DNA from: Ananas comosus | Taxonomy: Eukaryota > Streptophyta > Magnoliopsida > Poales > Bromeliaceae | Length of the DNA stretch: 64,000 nucleotides | Direction of reading: 5' to 3' | Assembly: GCF_001540865.1 (NCBI RefSeq) | Contig: NC_033632.1 | Location: 12,454,518 to 12,518,517, forward strand | Shown here: positions 1 through 11,907 of the stretch, one piece after another | How the letters are laid out: each line of letters opens with the position of its first letter | How positions within the stretch are numbered: position 1 is the stretch's first letter | Position numbers and translations under genes: made by a program | The notes under the pieces: model-generated | Told to the model about the DNA's origin: nothing | The model's database searches: none | What the model saw: the letters and a program-made list of their open reading frames with translations, nothing else

Positions 1-1487
1 TATAAATTAATTTAAAAAAACTAGATAAAATATTATAATAAATTAAAGTTTGATGACTTAAAATATTCACAACTATCACTATTTGAGACAAAAGGGCGTA
101 ATTTTATTCGGATTAATATACAACGCCGGGCTGTCTGTGATTTGTAAAATTATATTATTTATCTATGTATTTATCTGTTAGTACTTTAAATTACAGGGAC
201 AAATGAGTTACTAACATTGCTTCCAATTTATCTCTACCAAATCTAGGGATGGTTGGTTGATTTAGGTGACCAGTTTTTCGGTGATTTAACTAGGACTTAT
301 TAATTTCACTTCTTGCTAGTCAACATAAATTAGGATGATAATTAATAGATTAAGGAAATCAATGTGTGGACATTTCAATGTTTTCACCGGATAATGTGGG
401 AGATTGTTATGAATTTATGAGTGATGGAATATGTAAATAATAATCGGAGTTAAAGTAATTTTGAAATTAATAGTTTTGGACCATAAGTTATTATTGTAGT
501 GGGTCGGATATACAAATAGTTATATTGGAAAAGGTATTGAAAAAAAAAATCCCCTCAAAAAATTGGTTGCTGATTATATTCATATTATTTTTAATTTTGT
601 TTTGTGTTGTTAAGTAATTAAGACTGAGATGAAGGATGTAGCAAACTACTGTATACTCCTACACTTTAAATATTTAAATTCTATTTAAAAAATATAGAAA
701 AAAATTTTTGATACAATGAGAGTTTCATTCTATGCTAAACTGGCATTTCCCATACATTAAGGTTTCGTTTAGGTTATGAATATTTGTACGATAAAAAACT
801 CAATAGAAAAATATTTTATTGTTTTCATAGTAAGTTTATTGCGTTTTAATTATTCGGGTAGTCGGCTATGATATAGTTTTCTGCGTCCATGGAAGAACGC
901 AAAATTATATTTTATAATATTTTTTATCCAACTTCTTCTATCTGTAGTATTTAGATTGACTCTAATACCGGCCTAACTATAATCAATTTATTATCAAACA
1001 TTATTAATCACACTTAATTAATTTTGTACAAAGTGGGAGAAAAGTTACAGGAAAGAAATTTTATATCCACAGAATTTATCTTCTTCTCTCATCCATCCTT
1101 TTTTCCTTTTTCTTTTTTTTTTTTTATTTAAGTTTGCTTCAATCCCATTTCCCCTAATAATATTCTGCTCCCAGATGCAACTATAATTAGAACAGAAAGG
1201 CCGTAGGGGTAAATGCTGGAGATATTGTAGTCACTTCAAGTTGCCTGCATAAACAAATTAGTCAAAGTTACTTACATGGACTTCAATGCAAAATCCTAAG
1301 TTCAATTCTTGGTATTACTTGGTTTAAATCTCCATTGACAACATCTATAAAACCATAAATTAAAAAGGGAGGAGAGCACGCATCATGATGTTTCTATCTA
1401 GAATCTGCTTTAACTATTTAGTTAAAATAATAATATACATCATCCTCATATTACACACACACACACACATATATAAAGAGAGAGAGT

Positions 1488-2007
1488 TGAGCTAAAATGC
1501 TATCGATAGCAAACGGGTTTCGTTGTCATTCATTTGTTTCCGATAATACAGCCTCCAAATTAACGATCAGCATCATTGAATATGATCTATATCACTTAAA
1601 GTATATAGAAATCAAATTTCAAATCTTTTTAATATCAATAACCTAATGATTAAAGGGTTTCAAAATTTACAATTTTAATGGTCGATATGAAGCGTTTTCT
1701 TATTTAATGGTGTAAAGATATCCAAATCAATTGAATTTTGGTTAAAAAATTCTTTAAACTATTTAAAACAAGATCTATACTCTCGATCTTGATTACAAGA
1801 TTCCTATCACCACTTTTTAAATAATATTCATTTTCAATTTTGTGTTCACTTGATGGACAAGAGAACAATATCAGAAAAGCGTGAAACTTGATTTCTAAAT
1901 GCTTCAAGTGGTATAGATAATGTTCAAAGTGTCGATCGTCGATGTGAAAGCTCTATCATCGAAAATATGTGGATGGCACCGAAATCCGTTTGCTAGCAAT
2001 ANTTATG
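1488..2007. mobile_element. MITE, divergent member of the window's main MITE superfamily, nested in the foldback spacer
   Basis: Ends match as inverted repeats: left TGCTATCGATAGCAAACGG, right CCGTTTGCTAGCAATA (an N follows at 2002). The interior has the superfamily's signature blocks (TTAATGGTGTAAAGATATCC; a GATC-rich centre; CGATCGTCGA near the right end) seen in the copies at 3301, 3861 and elsewhere. No coding sequence. Confidence 0.6.
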
Positions 2008-2102
2008 GTCAGATTCCATATCGGGATCATTTAAGTACCCTCCAAAGCTCCAGCTTAAACGATAGACGTTCAAAATCGTAGTATTCTTTCATGCAAAAAA
2101 CA

Positions 2103-2103
<1 letters not shown>

Positions 2104-2133
<30 letters not shown>
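2104..2133. repeat. Poly(A) tract
   Basis: A run of about 30 A at the inner edge of the right foldback arm; possibly a retroposition tail or an expanded homopolymer. No body of a retroposon is recognised beside it. Confidence 0.9.
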
Positions 2134-2135
<2 letters not shown>

Positions 2136-3300
2136 GTGTGATATAATTGATTATAGTTAGGCGGTATTGACGTCAATCTAATACTATTAGATAGAATGAA
2201 GTTGAGAAAAAATATATAGAAATATAATTTTGCATTCTCCGATGGACCACAGAAAATATATCATAACCGACTACCCGCAATATGTAAAACGTAATATTAC
2301 GTATGAAAACAAATAAAATATTTTTCTATTATCATTTTTTACCGTAACATAATTTTTTCGCAATTCCAAACGAAACCTTCATGTGATGGGAATGCCAGTG
2401 TTAGCATAGAAATGAAACTCTCATTTGGTATCAAACTTTTTTTTATATTTTTAAATAGAATTTTAAATATTTAAAAGTGTAGGAGTATACAGTAGTTTGC
2501 TTACAATCCTTCATCTCAGGTCTTAATTACTTAACAACACAAAACAAAATTTAAAAATAATATTGGAATATAATCAGCACCAATTTTTTGAGGGGATTTT
2601 TTTTTTTTCAATACCTCTTCCAATAATATACTATTTGTAATAATCCGACCCACTAGCAATAATAACTTATTGGTCCAAACTATTGATTCAAAATACTTAA
2701 GTCCGATTATTATTACTAGTATGTCCATCATTCATAAATTCATAACGCTCTCCCACATTATCCGATGTGGAATTATTAGGATGTCACTATTGTATTCTCT
2801 AATCTATTAACTATCAATTCCTAATTTATTGTTGACTAGGCAAGAAGTAGATAATTAATTAAGTCCTAGTTAAATCAGCAAAAAACTGGTCACCTAAATC
2901 AACCACCAATCCTAGATTTGGTAGATGATAAATTGGAGAGGCAATGTTTAGGGTATTTTCATTTGTCCTGTAACTTTAAAGCACTACAGATAAATAGCAT
3001 AGTAAATAATATATTTTACAAATCACAAGACAGCTCGACGTTGTATATTATCATCCGAGTAAATTACGCTTTTGGTCCTCAAATAGTGATAGTTGTGATA
3101 TTTTAGTCATCAAACTTTAATTTATTACAATATTTATCTAGTTTTTTAAAATTATTGTAATTAAATTCTACATTCTAATTTAATTATTTGAATTTGGCTT
3201 GTAGTTGATGTGACAGTAATATGATTATATTATAGTTTGACGGCACGGCACCATGTTATTATTTAATTAAATCAACGGGTTATCAAGTATATATATATAA

Positions 3301-3841
3301 TGGGGCTACTATGCTTCTGGAAACACGGAGACTTCCGTGCTTCCAGGTCGTTTTTGATGTTGCAACTTTCGAATCGTCGATCGGCTCCATTAAACTTGAT
3401 TTAAAGTATTTGAAGTACCTAGAAAATAAATTTTGTAATTTTTCGATATCATTTGCCTAATGAACAAAGGGGCTCAAAATCAACGGCTAAGAATAAAAGT
3501 CTTACAAAACGTGACAATATGACATTAAAATTTTAGATCAAAGATATTGATCTTATTTTATATAGTATAAAGAATTTTCTATCAAAATTTTACGTAATTT
3601 GGATATTTCTACACCGTTAAACTTGCAAACGGCTCACTACGGTCATTAAAATTATTTGATTTTGAGCCCCTTCGATCACTAGGCAAATGATATTGAAAAA
3701 TCATAAAATTTATTTTCTAAGTACTTCAAATACTCTAGATCAAATTTAACAGAGCCGATCGACGATTCGAAAGTCGAAACATCGAAAACGACCTGGAAGG
3801 ACAGAAGGCTCCGTGCTTTCAGAAGTATAGTAGCCTCACTC
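3301..3841. mobile_element. MITE, subfamily I (about 540 bp)
   Basis: Left end GGGGCTACTATGCTTCTGG and right end AGAAGTATAGTAGCCTCACT are inverted repeats, followed inward by a small palindrome built on CACGGAG/CTCCGTG and by CGATCGGCTC / GAGCCGATCG. The interior includes GAAAATTCT, a TTAAAATTTTAGATCAAAG block and CAACGGCTAAGAATAAAAGT. Flanked on both sides by TATATATA, consistent with insertion at TA. No ORF. Confidence 0.75.
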
Positions 3842-3860
3842 ATATATATATATATATATA

Positions 3861-4390
3861 GTAGGGCTACTATACTCTTATGAGTATAGTGCCCTTCGCA
3901 CTTATAAGTTATTTTCGATAATAGAACTTCCGAATCTACGATTCACTCCGTTAAATATGATCTAAAGTATTCGAAACTTCTAAAAAATAAATTTAATAAT
4001 TTTTCGAAACATAATAAAATCAATCGAGCGAGCATAAAATGAACGGTTGAAATCGAACGACGTCCTAAAAATAATGATCGGATCCTTCAATTTAAGATCA
4101 GAATTATTGATCTTTTTCTAGATAGTGAATAAAATTCTCTATCAAAAATTCAATCTATTCTATTTTTTTACACCAGTAAATTAGTAAGTATTCTATACCG
4201 GCCGTTAAAAATTATAAATTTTGCAACCTTTTAATTATAAGATAAATAATATCAAAAAATTATGAAATTTAATTTCTAAAAATTTTTAATACACTTAATA
4301 ATGTTTAACGATATTGATCGTCTATTCAGAAACTCTACCATCGAAAATAATTTATAAATACGAGGACCATCATACTTAGGCGAACTCTAT
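3861..4390. mobile_element. MITE, subfamily II (about 530 bp)
   Basis: Begins GTAGGGCTACTATACTCTTA and ends CCATCATACTTAGGCGAACTC, flanked by (TA)n. Shares the superfamily core with subfamily I but has different terminal palindrome sequence (AGTGC/GCACT near the left end). Lies 20 bp from the preceding MITE. Confidence 0.7.
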
Positions 4391-4402
4391 ATATATACAC
4401 AC

Positions 4403-4507
4403 NNNNNNNNNNNNNNNNNNNNNNNNNNNNNNNNNNNNNNNNNNNNNNNNNNNNNNNNNNNNNNNNNNNNNNNNNNNNNNNNNNNNNNNNNNNNNNNNNN
4501 NNNNNNN
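4403..4507. other. Assembly gap (105 N)
   Basis: Run of N between a MITE end and a GC-rich block that is otherwise the truncated start of a tandem copy. Confidence 0.99.
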
Positions 4508-5853
4508 GTAGGCCCCCGCCCTCCTACGGCGGCGCCGCCGCACTCCGCCCTCCCCGGGAGCGGGCCGCTCCTTCTCCTGCGGCCCCCGCCGCTCCGACGC
4601 CGCCTCCTCCGGCCGCGCCGCTCGCCACCCGCACGAAACCCACTCCGCCAAAAGCCTCATCAAGTACGAAAACACTATCTCTCTCTCCCTCTCCCTCTCC
4701 CTCTCCCTCTCTCTCTCCTTGCTTCGAATTGGGACCTATTAGGGTTAGGGTTAGGGTTTGGCGCAGGGTTTCGCACTTGCCGAGTCCTTTTTTTTTATTT
4801 AATTTACGAGAACGCCACTTTGGACTCCGACGAGGCGGCGAGTGTGTGCTCGTTCGCTCTGCATAGGGAGCCACTTAAATAGAGCGACGCGGCGATGATG
4901 CGTTTGCCGATAATGCCCTCGCCTCGATGCGACACCTGCAGGGTTATTTTCGGAAAGTTAATGTGATTCGTTGGATTTTTTTTGAGGACGCATTTAATTG
5001 GATGCCCCGCCGTTCACGCCACGTGTGATTAGATTGGACGGTCGGTGTTTCTCTTTCTTTCGATTTGATCACCCTTTAACGTTGTGAGATACTATTTATT
5101 TCTCGAGTGACATTATTAATTATAATAATTAATTTATATTTTTTGTTTGAAATTTTGATTATACATTTTTAAAATTTTTTATTTTAACAACCTAGATTTT
5201 AAATTTAAGCTTTGAGGGACAATTGAGATCTTTCATTAGCTTATTACTCAATAACCTACTATGTATTTGGTATTTTATCAATTTAAAACTAATACTAATA
5301 TGTGTTAATAAAATTATCTATTTAAGTTTTCTCTTAAGGAGTTTGATGCGAGCATGGCATGTTTATCCAACGATATTATAAAATTACCGTTGTTTTTCAA
5401 AAGCTTGAGCGGCTAGAAAACGGTGTGCCTTTAATATTCATGTATAAACTCGAATTTTTAGCAAAGCCGAAGTTGTGAACTTGAAATAAATAAAAGTAAA
5501 TTAAATAATACTATAAGTCCAATAAAACTCGAATTCAGAACCTCCTATTCTGATATCATATATATATATATAGAGAGAGAGAGAGAGTGGGCTGGTATGC
5601 TTCTAAAAGTACGGAACTCTCCGTGCTTCCAAGTTGTTTTCGATGTTCGGACTTTCAAATCGACGATCGGCTCCGTTAGAGTTGATCTATAGTATTTGAA
5701 GTACCTAGAAAATAAATTTTGTGATTTTTCAATATTATTTGCCTAGTGATCGAAGGGGCTCAAAATTAATAATTTTAATGGCCGTAGTGAGCCGTTTGCA
5801 AGTTTAACAGTGTAGAAATATCCAAATCACATGAAATTTTGATAGAAAATTCT
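4508..5853. repeat. Tandem segment copy A (partial; core only)
   Basis: This block is nearly identical to 6984-8330 (copy B) and clearly similar to 10855 onwards (copy C). It holds the GC-rich first-exon-like core, a GAGGGA-rich leader tract, a telo-box-like TTAGGG triplet at 4740-4759, a conserved AT-rich tail and the left part of a MITE starting at 5585. Its 5' part is lost in the N gap. Copy A ends inside the MITE, where sequence switches to the region upstream of copy B. Confidence 0.85.
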
Positions 5854-6075
5854 ATTCACTACATAGATAAAGATCAATAACTCCGATCTTGCATTGAAGG
5901 ATCCGATCATGCTTTTTAGGATGTCGTTCGATTTTGACCGTTCATTTTATGCTCACTTGATGGACTTTATTATGATTTGAAAAATTTACGAAATTTATTT
6001 TCTAAAACTTTCAAATACTCTAGATCATATTTAACGGAGTGAATCGTCGATTCGGAAGCTCCATCATCAAAACGA
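5585..6075. mobile_element. Chimeric MITE: left half subfamily I, right half subfamily II
   Basis: Up to about 5840 this follows the subfamily I copy at 8051 (GTATGCTTCTAAAAGTACGG). After the shared GATAGAAAATTCT (5841-5853) it follows subfamily II as at 9700 and 13990 (CATAGATAAAGATCAATAAC, then a GGATGTCGTT block). The right terminus is missing: at about 6075 it runs into CGAGTTCGTGTCCGGGTTTG, exactly as in copy C. This is the junction between tandem copies A and B. Confidence 0.75.
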
Positions 6076-6580
6076 GTTCGTGTCCGGGTTTGAAACTTGA
6101 CTAGACAATGAGGACTTGTACAATTGACACTATTAAGTGAATAAAAAGCCAAAGTTAAGCTTCCTGTTAAACTTGATTTAGCATATGGTCTAATTGACGT
6201 TCAATATAAATAATCAGCTTGTTCGTGATTTCGCGTTGCAATAATTCAATATTTTATAGACCGTATTTTATCTGATTAATCTTTTCAGTAATACAGTGTA
6301 AGAATGGGAAGTTCGAGGTCCACCTCAATTATAAATGAAAATTACTATTCTTACAAACAATATATTTTTTTAATCAATTAAATAGGATCGCATAAATAAA
6401 TGTCGTACTTGTTTTGTCATTATAAAAAAGAAAAAAGAAAAAAGAAATTAAAGAGGTGTGGTAATGGAGTATACGTCGTAGCATCTAAACTAGAGCACTA
6501 GCTTTGGACAAATGGCGTGTGATTGAGAGAGGTTAAGTCCCCTACGTTGTTACATGTGGACGAGGATATTTGTATTATTA

Positions 6581-6589
<9 letters not shown>

Positions 6590-6616
<27 letters not shown>

Positions 6617-6740
6617 TATACTGTACGACGACGTGTCACGCTAATTAATTTCGACCGCGATGGCATTTCCGTTATTGTTCCCACATCCAGGGGCATAAAT
6701 ATAAGACCAAAAATTAACTCGAGAGAGTGGAAGCGAGCGA

Positions 6741-6779
<39 letters not shown>

Positions 6780-6780
6780 C
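6590..6780. repeat. ATA/TAA and GA microsatellites in block X
   Basis: (TAA)n around 6590-6615 and (GA)n at about 6740-6775. Copy C has the same tracts at other lengths (around 10470-10500 and 10620-10655), which helps align the tandem copies. Confidence 0.85.
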
Positions 6781-6821
6781 GAACCTGAACTCGCCGGTGC
6801 GAGCGCGGGGCGAAACCCTAC

Positions 6822-7134
6822 CTGAGGATCCGGCGCTGATGAGCTTCGTCGCAGGGCCCGCGGCGGCTGCGGCGGCGTCGGCGAGTGGCGCCGCCTCCGT
6901 AGCGGCGTTCTCTTCGTAGATGTCCCCGAGCGAGGGCCTCCAAGGATCGGCCGCGCCGCCGCCGCCGCCGCCGCCACCGCCGTAGGCCGCCGCCCTCCTA
7001 CGGCGGCGCCGCCGCACTACGCCCTCTCCGGGAGAGGGCCGCTCCTTCTCCTGCGGCCCCCGCCGCTCCGACGCCGCCTCCTCCGGCCGCGCCGCTCGCC
7101 ACCCGCACGAAACCCACTCCGCCAAAAGCCTCAT
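6822..7134 (-). CDS. First-exon-like ORF of an unrecognised gene (copy B)
   Basis: Read on the minus strand, an ATG at 7134-7132 opens a frame of 104 codons starting MRLLAEWVSCG. It runs through arginine-, glycine- and alanine-rich low complexity and a less biased stretch (DPWRPSLGDIYEENAA) to a good splice donor, CAG|GTAGGG, at 6822/6821. Upstream on the same strand are a GA-rich leader, a telo-box and a TATA box, the layout of a plant promoter plus first exon. No downstream exon is recognised, so it may be a captured or duplicated promoter fragment. I cannot name the protein. Copies A and C carry the same region, C with frame-breaking indels. The reading frame is uncertain because two other frames are also open here. 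Confidence 0.3.
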
Positions 7135-7213
7135 CAAGTACGAAAACACTATCTCTCTCTCCCTCTCCCTCTCCCTCTCCCTCTCTCTCTCCTTGCTTCG
7201 AATTGGGACCTAT

Positions 7214-7233
7214 TAGGGTTAGGGTTAGGGTTT
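7214..7233 (-). promoter_or_regulatory. Telo-box-like element, copy B
   Basis: On the minus strand it reads AAACCCTAACCCTAACCCTA, an extended telo-box. AAACCCTA boxes are common near the start of plant ribosomal and growth-related genes. It sits between the TATA-like site at 7349-7356 and the candidate ATG at 7134. Equivalent sites are at 4740-4759 (copy A) and about 11075-11094 (copy C). Confidence 0.55.
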
Positions 7234-7348
7234 GGCGCAGGGTTTCGCACTTGCCGAGTCCTTTTTTTTTATTTAATTTACGAGAACGCCACTTTGGACT
7301 CCGACGAGGCGGCGAGTGTGTGCTCGTTCGCTTTGCATAGGGAGCCAC

Positions 7349-7356
7349 TTATATAG
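7349..7356 (-). promoter_or_regulatory. TATA box candidate, copy B
   Basis: The minus strand reads CTCTATATAAGTGG. Copies A and C read CTCTATTTAACTGG-like sequence at the same place (TTTAA instead of TATATAA). It lies about 215 bp upstream of the candidate ATG, which would give a long GA-rich leader. Confidence 0.4.
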
Positions 7357-8050
7357 AGCGACGCGGCGATGATGCGTTTGACGATAATGCCCTCGCCTCG
7401 ATGCTACACCTGCAGGGGTATTTTCGGAAAGTTAATGTGATTCGTTGGATTTTTTTTGAGGACGCATTTAATTGGATGCCCCGCCGTTCACGCCACGTGT
7501 GATTAGATTGGACGGTCGGTGTTTCTCTTTCTTTCGATTTGATCACCCTTTAACGTTGTGAGATACTATTTATTTCTCGAGTGACATTATTAATTATAAT
7601 AATTAATTTATATTTTTTGTTTGAAATTTTGATTATACATTTTTAAAATTTTTTATTTTAACAATCTAGATTTTAAATTTAAGCTTTGAGGGACAATTGA
7701 GATCTTTCATTAGCTTATTACTCAATAACCTACTATGTATTTGGTATTTATCAATTTAAAACTAATACTAATATTGTTAATAAAATTATCTATTAAGTTT
7801 TCTCTTAAGGAGTTTGATGCGAGCATGCATGTTTATCCAACGATATTATAAAATTACCGTTGTTTTTCAAAAGCTTGAGCGGCTAGAAAACGGTGTGCCT
7901 TTAATATTCATGTATAAACTCGAATTTTTAGCAAAGCGAAGTTGTGAACTTGAAATAAATAAAATAAATTAAATAATACTATAGTCCAATAAAACTCGAA
8001 TTCAGAACCTCTATTTCTGATATCATATATATATATATAGAGAGAGAGAG

Positions 8051-8466
8051 AGTGGGCTGGTATGCTTCTAAAAGTACGGAACTCTCCGTGCTTCCAAGTT
8101 GTTTTCGATGTTCCGACTTTCAAATCGACGATCGCTCCGTTAGAGTTGATCTATAGTATTGAAGTACCTAGAAAAAAATTTTGTGATTTTCAATATTATT
8201 TGCCTGTGATCGAAGGGCTCAAAATTAATAATTTTAATGGCATGAGCCGTTTGCCAAGTTTAACAGTGTAGAAATATCCAAATCACATGAAATTTTGATA
8301 GAAAATTCTTTATACCATATAAAACAAAATCAATAACTTTGATCTAAAATTTTAATGTCATATCATCATATTTTGTAAGATTTTTATTTTCAGCCGTTGA
8401 TTTTAAGCCACTTGATCACTAGACAAATGATATCGAAAAATCGCAAAATTTATTTTCTAGATACGA
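8051..8466. mobile_element. MITE subfamily I, right end lost (copy B)
   Basis: Starts AGTGGGCTGGTATGCTTC after (GA)n and follows subfamily I to ATTTATTTTCTAG, then breaks into a different MITE at about 8467. Contains several single-base deletions against the 30715 copy. Confidence 0.65.
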
Positions 8467-8968
8467 TCGACTTCGTACTCATAAATCATTTTAGATGATA
8501 GGAATTTCGAATCAATGATCGGAATCATTAAAGTTGATATAGAGTATTTAAAGTGTTTAGAAAATAAATTTTATAAATTTTATAAATTATTTATGTAGTT
8601 ATCAAAGAATTACAAAATTGATAATTTTTTACAGTGTAAATCGTTTTGCTTGTTTAACAGTGTAAAATAATACAAACAGCTCAAATTTTTGCTAGAAAAT
8701 TTTTTATATTATTTAAATAATATTTGATAACTCTGATCATGAATTGAAAATGTCTAACATCTATTTTCACAAGATACCGGTCATTTGTCGACTATTCAAT
8801 GAACTTGATAACGAATTTTAAAATTTATGAAATTTAGTTTCTAGACGTTATAAATATTTTAAATCAACTTTAACAGTTCCGATCATCGATTCGATATTTC
8901 TATCATCTAAAACGACTTAGGAGGCAAAGGCATCTGTCCTCCTAAAAGAATAATTACTGGACTCTATA
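8467..8968. mobile_element. MITE, third subfamily (left end truncated), copy B
   Basis: Has the superfamily plan (CGTACTCATAAATCATTTTA, AGTGTAAATCG, GCTAGAAAATTTTTTATA, TAACTCTGATCATGAATTG) but its own sequence. Ends AAAACGACTTAGGAGGCAAAGG then CCTCCTAAAAGAATAATTACTGGACTC. The same junction occurs in copy C at about 12345, so the truncation predates the duplication. Confidence 0.6.
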
Positions 8969-8969
8969 T

Positions 8970-9558
8970 TTCTATACTATATATAAAGGCACGTATTTCA
9001 AATTTGGGTCTATCGATAGACTCATTTTTTAGCGGGAAAAAATATTGTTTTCTCTTTCCTTACATAAAATAAATAACGTAATGAAACAAACTTTTAACTT
9101 CTATTTATCTCTAAAATAGAAAAAAAATATACTTATCCAAATTTTTGCCAACCGAAAGATATTTACTGTGAATCTATATTTTAATTAAAATTTAATTTAA
9201 TTTTTTTATCTCTAAAATAGAAAAAAAAAATCATGCTTATCCAAATTTTTGCCAGAATATCTACTGTAAATCTATATTTCAATTCAAAATATAAAATTAA
9301 TTTAAAATTTAAAATTTTGGGACTATCTATATATTACAATGAAAATAATTTAAAAGATAGATTGGTCGATAAATTTGTAAATCATAATTTTGAATTAATA
9401 TGATATACAAATTTATGATCAATTTGTAAAAAATTATCTCAAATAAGAACAAACAATTATGATCAATTTGTTAAAAAAAAACATTCATACCTATCTATAA
9501 CTTCAATTCGACGAACGGTTATGATCAATTGGTTAAAAATATTGAAAATAAAAATGAA
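8970..9558 (+). mobile_element. AT-rich non-autonomous Helitron, copy B (cut by gap)
   Basis: Begins TCTATACTATATATAAAGGC, a plant-like Helitron 5' end, and matches 12830 onwards. The right part is lost at the N gap. No coding sequence. Confidence 0.45.
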
Positions 9559-9583
9559 NNNNNNNNNNNNNNNNNNNNNNNNN
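9559..9583. other. Assembly gap (25 N)
   Basis: Short N run between the Helitron of copy B and a MITE fragment. The Helitron's right half and the MITE's left half, both present at 13430-13900 in copy C, are missing here, so the true gap is probably several hundred bases. Confidence 0.95.
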
Positions 9584-10622
9584 TTAATTTTTTGACGTCA
9601 ATTTACCTTACGATCAAGAGGTCAAAATTTGACAATTTTTAAGCAGGCCGGTATGGATATCATTTCCTAGTTTAACGTTATGTAGAAAGAATCGAAATTT
9701 GTTGATTTTGATAGAAAATTCTATCAATACATAGATAAAGATACTAACTCCGATCTTCATTGAGCGATCCGATCATGGCTTTTAGGATGTCGTTTCGATT
9801 TTGACCGTTCATTTTATGCATCACTTGAATGTGACTTATTGTGTTATGATTAAAATTTACGAAATTTATTTTTCTAAAACTTTCAAATAACTCTAGATCA
9901 TATTAACGGAGTGAAGCGTCGATTCGGAACCATCATCAAACGAGTTCTGTGTCCGGGTTTGTAAACTTGACTAGACAATGAGGACTTGACATTGACACTA
10001 TTAAGTGAATAAAAAGCGCCAAAGTAAGCTTCCTGCTTAAACTTGATGTTAGCATTATGCGTCTAAGTTGACGTTCAATATAAAATAATCAGACTTGTCG
10101 TGTATTCGGCTGCAATAATTCAATATTTTATAGACCGATTTTATCTGATTAATCTTTTACAGTAATACAGTGTAGAATGGAATTCGAGGTCCACCTCAAT
10201 TATAAATATGAAAATTACTATTCTTACAATAACAATATATTTTTGTTAATCAATTAAATAGGATCCAGCAATAAATAAATGTCGTACTTTTTTTGTCATT
10301 ATACAAAAGAAAAAGAAAAAAGAAATTAAAAGGTGTGGTAATGGAGTATCGTTCGTAGCATCTAAACTAGAGCACTAGCTTTGGACAAATTGCGTGTGAT
10401 TGAGAGAGGCTTAGTCCCCATACGTTGTTACATGTGGACGAGATATTTGATTATTATATATAATATATAGATAATAAAATAATACTATAATAATTTACTG
10501 TACGAGACGTTACGCTAATTAAGTTTCGACCGCGATGGCCATTTGCCGTTATTGTTCCCACATCCATGGGCATAAATATTAGAACCAAAAATTACATCGA
10601 GAGAGTGAAGCGCAGCGAGAGG

Positions 10623-10654
<32 letters not shown>

Positions 10655-11907
10655 CGCCGCGGAAACCGTGAACTCGCCGTGCGAGCGGCGGGCGAAACCT
10701 TACCTGAGGATGCGGCGCTGAGAGCTTCGTCGCCAGGGCCCGCGGCGGCTGCGGCGTGTCGGCGAGTGTCGCGCGCCTCGCGTAGCGGCGTTCTCTTCGT
10801 AGATAGTCCCGAGCGAGGGCCTCAAGGATCGGCCGCGCCGCCGCCGAGGCCGCCGTAGGCCCGCCTCTACGGCGCGGCCGCCGCACTCCGCCCTCCCCGG
10901 AGCGGGGCGCCTTCCTCCTGCGCCCGCCGCTCCGACGCCGCCTCCTCCGGGCCGCGCCGCTCGCCACCGCCCACGAAACCACTCCGCCAAAAGCCTCATC
11001 AAGTACGAAAACACTATCTCTCTCTCCCCTCTCTCCCTCTTCCTCCTCTCTCCTTGCTTCCAATTGGGACCTATTAGGGTTAGGGTTAGGGTTTTGGCCA
11101 GGGTTTCGCACTGTGCCGAGTCCTTTTTTTTATTTAATTTACGAGAGACGCACACTTGGACTCCGACGAGGCGGCGAGTGTGTGCTCGTTCGTCTGCATA
11201 GGGAGCAGTTAAATAGAGCGACGCGGCGATGATGCGTTTGCCGATAATGCCCTCGCCTCTTATGCGACACTGCAGGGTTATTTTCGGAAAGTTAATGTGA
11301 TTCAGTTTGGATTTTTTTGAGGACGCATTTAATTGGATGCCCCGCCGTTCACGCACGTCGTGATTAGATTGGACGGTCGTGTTTCTCTTTTCTTTCGATT
11401 TGATCAACCTTTAACGTTGTGAGATATTATTATTTTCGAATGACATTATTAATTTATAATAATTAATTTATATTTTTGTTTGAAATTTTGATTATACATT
11501 TTTAAAATTTTTATTTTAACAACCTAGATTTTAATTTAAGCTTTGAGGGACAATTGAGATCTTTCATTTAGCTTATTACTCAATAACATACTATGTATTT
11601 GGTATTTTATCAATTTAAAACTAATACTAATATTGTTAATAAAATTATCTATTAAGTTTTCTTAAGGAGTTTGATGCGAGCATGGCATGTTTATCCAACA
11701 CGATATTATAAAATTACGTTGTTTTCAAAAGCTTGAGCGGCTAGAAACGGTGTGCTTTAATATTCATGTATAAACTCGAATTTTTAGCAAAGCGAAGTTG
11801 TGAACTTGAAATAAATAAAATAAATTAAATAATACTATAGTCCAATAAACTCGAATTCAGAACCTCTATTTCTGAGTATCATATATATATATATAGAGAG
11901 AGAGAGC

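Larger units (their letters stand above)
1..3165. mobile_element. Large foldback element with about 1-kb inverted arms (left end cut by window)
   Basis: The left part (about 1-1010) returns in inverted orientation at about 2130-3165. For example AACTATCACTATTTGAGAC near 70 matches the reverse complement of the stretch near 3090, and the block around 720-760 matches 2370-2435. Arms are roughly 1 kb and clearly diverged by substitutions and indels. The spacer (about 1010-2130) carries a nested MITE. I see no transposase. Long inverted arms suggest a foldback or Mutator-like non-autonomous element; the superfamily is not settled because the outer left end and target duplication lie outside the window. 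Confidence 0.7.
5854..8969. repeat. Tandem segment copy B (full unit)
   Basis: Contains upstream block X (about 5854-6983), the GC-rich core (6984-7140), the telo-box-like repeat, the AT-rich tail and a MITE pair. The same order recurs in copy C at 9584-12829, and copy A matches the part from the core onward. Copy B is the best-preserved copy and the only one with a TATATAA box where the others read TTTAA. Confidence 0.85.

Noticed and set aside
4740..4759. Interstitial telomere (TTAGGG repeats)
   Set aside because: Only three units, and plants mostly use TTTAGGG. Position in a promoter-like context fits a telo-box better.
6554..6977. Ser/Leu-rich and Glu/Arg-rich frames in block X
   Set aside because: They run through (GA)n and carry no domain.
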